NCBI GenBank assembly: GCA_963924555.1
Contig: OZ004598.1
Coordinates: forward strand, 2,442,501-2,506,500
Origin: Crambe crambe
Lineage: Eukaryota > Porifera > Demospongiae > Poecilosclerida > Crambeidae
DNA length: 64,000 bases
Direction of reading: 5' to 3'
In this document: positions 63,801-64,000 of the stretch, in pieces
Position numbering within the stretch: the stretch's first letter is position 1
How the letters are laid out: the number at the start of each line of letters is the position of its first letter
Notes under the pieces: generated by a model
What the model was told of the DNA's origin: nothing
The model's input: the letters and a program-made list of their open reading frames with translations, nothing else
Database searches by the model: none
Translations under genes and position numbers: made by a program

Positions 63801-64000
63801 TCAGGATCATTGTTATGGACTTCAGTATTTTCATAGTAAAATCTATCTCCATCGCGAAGGGCCTCAAATGTGTTAGCAATGATGCATGCGAACACAGCTC
63901 CAACCAGTCCACCTGGAACATGTTCTTCTGCTAGGCCTCCCACATACAGATCAACGTTATTTAGGTTCATATAGACGTCAAGAAGTTTAATCATGGTGAC
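60893..64000 (-). CDS. Animal haem peroxidase with repeat tail, copy 2 (partial at window edge)
   Basis: The frame is open from the window end to the stop at 60893, more than 1033 codons, and corresponds to the second half of exon 3 of copy 1. It begins at the end of the peroxidase domain (MIKLLDVYMNLNNVDLYVGGL, EEHVPGGLVGAVFACII, FEALRDGDRFYYEN). A basic region (KVKRRKKLSKALVSLIQNN) follows, then a tail of about 830 residues: an acidic Glu/Thr linker, five WP-type modules, several single modules and four NKKWLGIL-type modules, ending in an amphipathic helix (KLEIQLEKLLKKLKN). The catalytic N-terminal half lies outside the window. Normal animal peroxidases end soon after the catalytic domain, so the tail is unusual. 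Oxidation of halides or phenolics in the extracellular space is the family role. Confidence 0.85.
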   Translation of the reverse strand, partial: VTMIKLLDVYMNLNNVDLYVGGLAEEHVPGGLVGAVFACIIANTFEALRDGDRFYYENTEVHNNDPDIIKEIDKTSLALVICENTNIDDIQVDVFKHSNTKERCSDIRSKQSMNLTVWTNAVNLKSKAVQDYSDVMGSMQNILKLLKVKRRKKLSKALVSLIQNNIESNGDVTAASGDGSTFGSDGSIPGEDTENGDVEEPTENESNEEFTEIVYTGIPTEYNTIWKFLEQFKGENTEWPFIDTNFNSIVCDNTGEEGPTEDECDSHILDLVEKLKGVNTAWPPSWNSIVGDNNEEPIKSDGPNGDECDSRILNLIQKLLSFMGANIPSPLKGVNRAWPPSWNSIVGDNNEEPTEYHGPNGDESDSHIPNLLQKLLSFMGANIPRPLKGVNTAWPPSWNSIVGDNNEEPTEHHGPNGDESDSRIPNLLQRLLSFMGANIQKPLKGVNTAWPPSWNSIVGDNNEEPTESHGPNGDECDSRILNMGANIPRPLKGVNTAWPPSWNSIVGDNNEEPTESRGPNGDECDSRRILNLLQKLLQPFMGVNTPWPHSNNGLNSILGDEEPLNGNECNIRILHLMKKLFKGANTPWPRSDKIWDLILGGGTDRGSFEPVEFHVPNGNEHDILNSLLQLLKGERPYNTIPDANTDTGNVEEPTENGNDRNVEEHTEPHVPNRDQHVIRILCCFKKLYNGRSTTWPPVLSNNTKQGSVEKPTENGNTITDRGESTENENAGVPTGLPTVDHGETGHTEIPTVASTVKVNKRIILKYLRRLLQQLLAKNTARLDRESQIQNKKWLGILHYLWRLLSNTNQDNGIVNPTNTNQGNIGQPEYTTTGIPTGGPEERSQIQKKKWLGILHYLWRLLSNMNQGNGIVNPTNTNRGNIRQPEYTTTGIPTEGPEERDLKSQIQNKKWLGILYYLWRLLSNTNQGNGIVNPTNTNQGNIGQPEYTTTGIPTEGPEERDLKSQIRQKKWLGILYYLWRLLSNTNQGNGIVNPTENSNTNQGNIGQPEYTTGIPTEAPEDKLEIQLEKLLKKLKN
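60945..61655 (-). repeat. Four NKKWLGIL-type tail repeats of peroxidase copy 2
   Basis: Four units of 168-186 bp match the repeats of copy 1 (KKWLGIL(Y/H)YLWRLLSN, GNGIVNPTNTNQGNI, EYTTTGIPTE). Two units have lost the DLK of ERDLKSQI. Copy 1 has five units, so the array has changed in length since duplication. Confidence 0.9.
62415..63185 (-). repeat. Five WPPSWNSIVGDNNEEP tail repeats of peroxidase copy 2
   Basis: Five units of about 135-165 bp encode GVNTAWPPSWNSIVGDNNEE, a GPNGDE(C/S)DSRI(L/P)N phrase, LLQKLLSF and MGANIPRPLK. One unit lacks the LLQKLLSF helix. Copy 1 has only two such units (56330-56520), so the array has expanded here or contracted there. Confidence 0.88.

Larger units (their letters stand above)
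53587..64000. repeat. Tandem segmental duplication, unit about 6.43 kb
   Basis: Sequence from 53587 (in the last MATE intron) reappears from 60012 with high identity: the intron end, MATE exon 17 (53760 and 60194), the intergenic spacer and the peroxidase (stops at 54515 and 60893). Unit 2 runs off the window end. The left border of unit 1 is CAGAATTAAAATAATTAGC, matched at 60012, and upstream of these points the sequences differ. The two copies of exon 17 differ at 10 of 252 positions. Confidence 0.9.

Overview
The window reads as nuclear DNA of a marine sponge. It is AT-rich, full of short TAGCTAGC-type strings, MITEs and foldback repeats, and its genes either have many short introns or none. 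Gene content and texture fit a haplosclerid demosponge such as Amphimedon queenslandica; the species is an inference from memory, not a search. All splice models were built by hand from GT/GC-AG sites, reading phase and protein similarity.

Layout. 1-9.0 kb is gene-poor: a 2.4-kb long inverted repeat (3340-5705), a near-perfect 492-bp palindrome (6800-7291), a GC-box/YY1-like promoter candidate without an assigned gene (6191-6232), and small duplications. 9.3-15 kb holds an intronless secreted Cys-rich protein, a decayed piece of a second copy of it, a Ty3/Gypsy pol fossil, an intronless iduronate-2-sulfatase and a TA-flanked MITE. 15.7-19.5 kb is a large intronless membrane protein. 20.9-21.9 kb is a two-exon CD225/dispanin-like protein.

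22.4-38.7 kb is a head-to-head pair sharing a 113-bp promoter: prefoldin subunit 4 (minus, 4 exons, 134 aa) and a half-size ABCA transporter (plus, 29 exons, 910 aa). The ABCA introns carry MITEs, a foldback element with target-site duplications and an uninterrupted (CT)n of about 170 units that serves as a polypyrimidine tract. 41.0-44.7 kb is a minus-strand AIG1/GIMAP-like GTPase with an extra N-terminal helical region.

47.4-54.0 kb is a 17-exon MATE (SLC47-like) efflux transporter. Its first exon lies inside a decayed duplicate of the ABCA 3' end, and intron 4 holds a 1.3-kb foldback element. 54.5-64 kb holds two tandem copies of a minus-strand animal haem peroxidase with an unusual long repetitive C-terminal tail. 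The duplication unit is about 6.43 kb and also copied the last MATE exon. Unit 1 has the working MATE exon but a peroxidase with at least four disabling changes. Unit 2 has an orphan MATE exon but a peroxidase that is open throughout the visible part.

The genes do not form an operon-like pathway. Two neighbours are efflux-type transporters (ABCA, MATE), and several products are secreted, lysosomal or membrane proteins (sulfatase, peroxidase, Cys-rich protein). The most unusual items are the reciprocal decay across the tandem duplication and the modular tail of the peroxidase.
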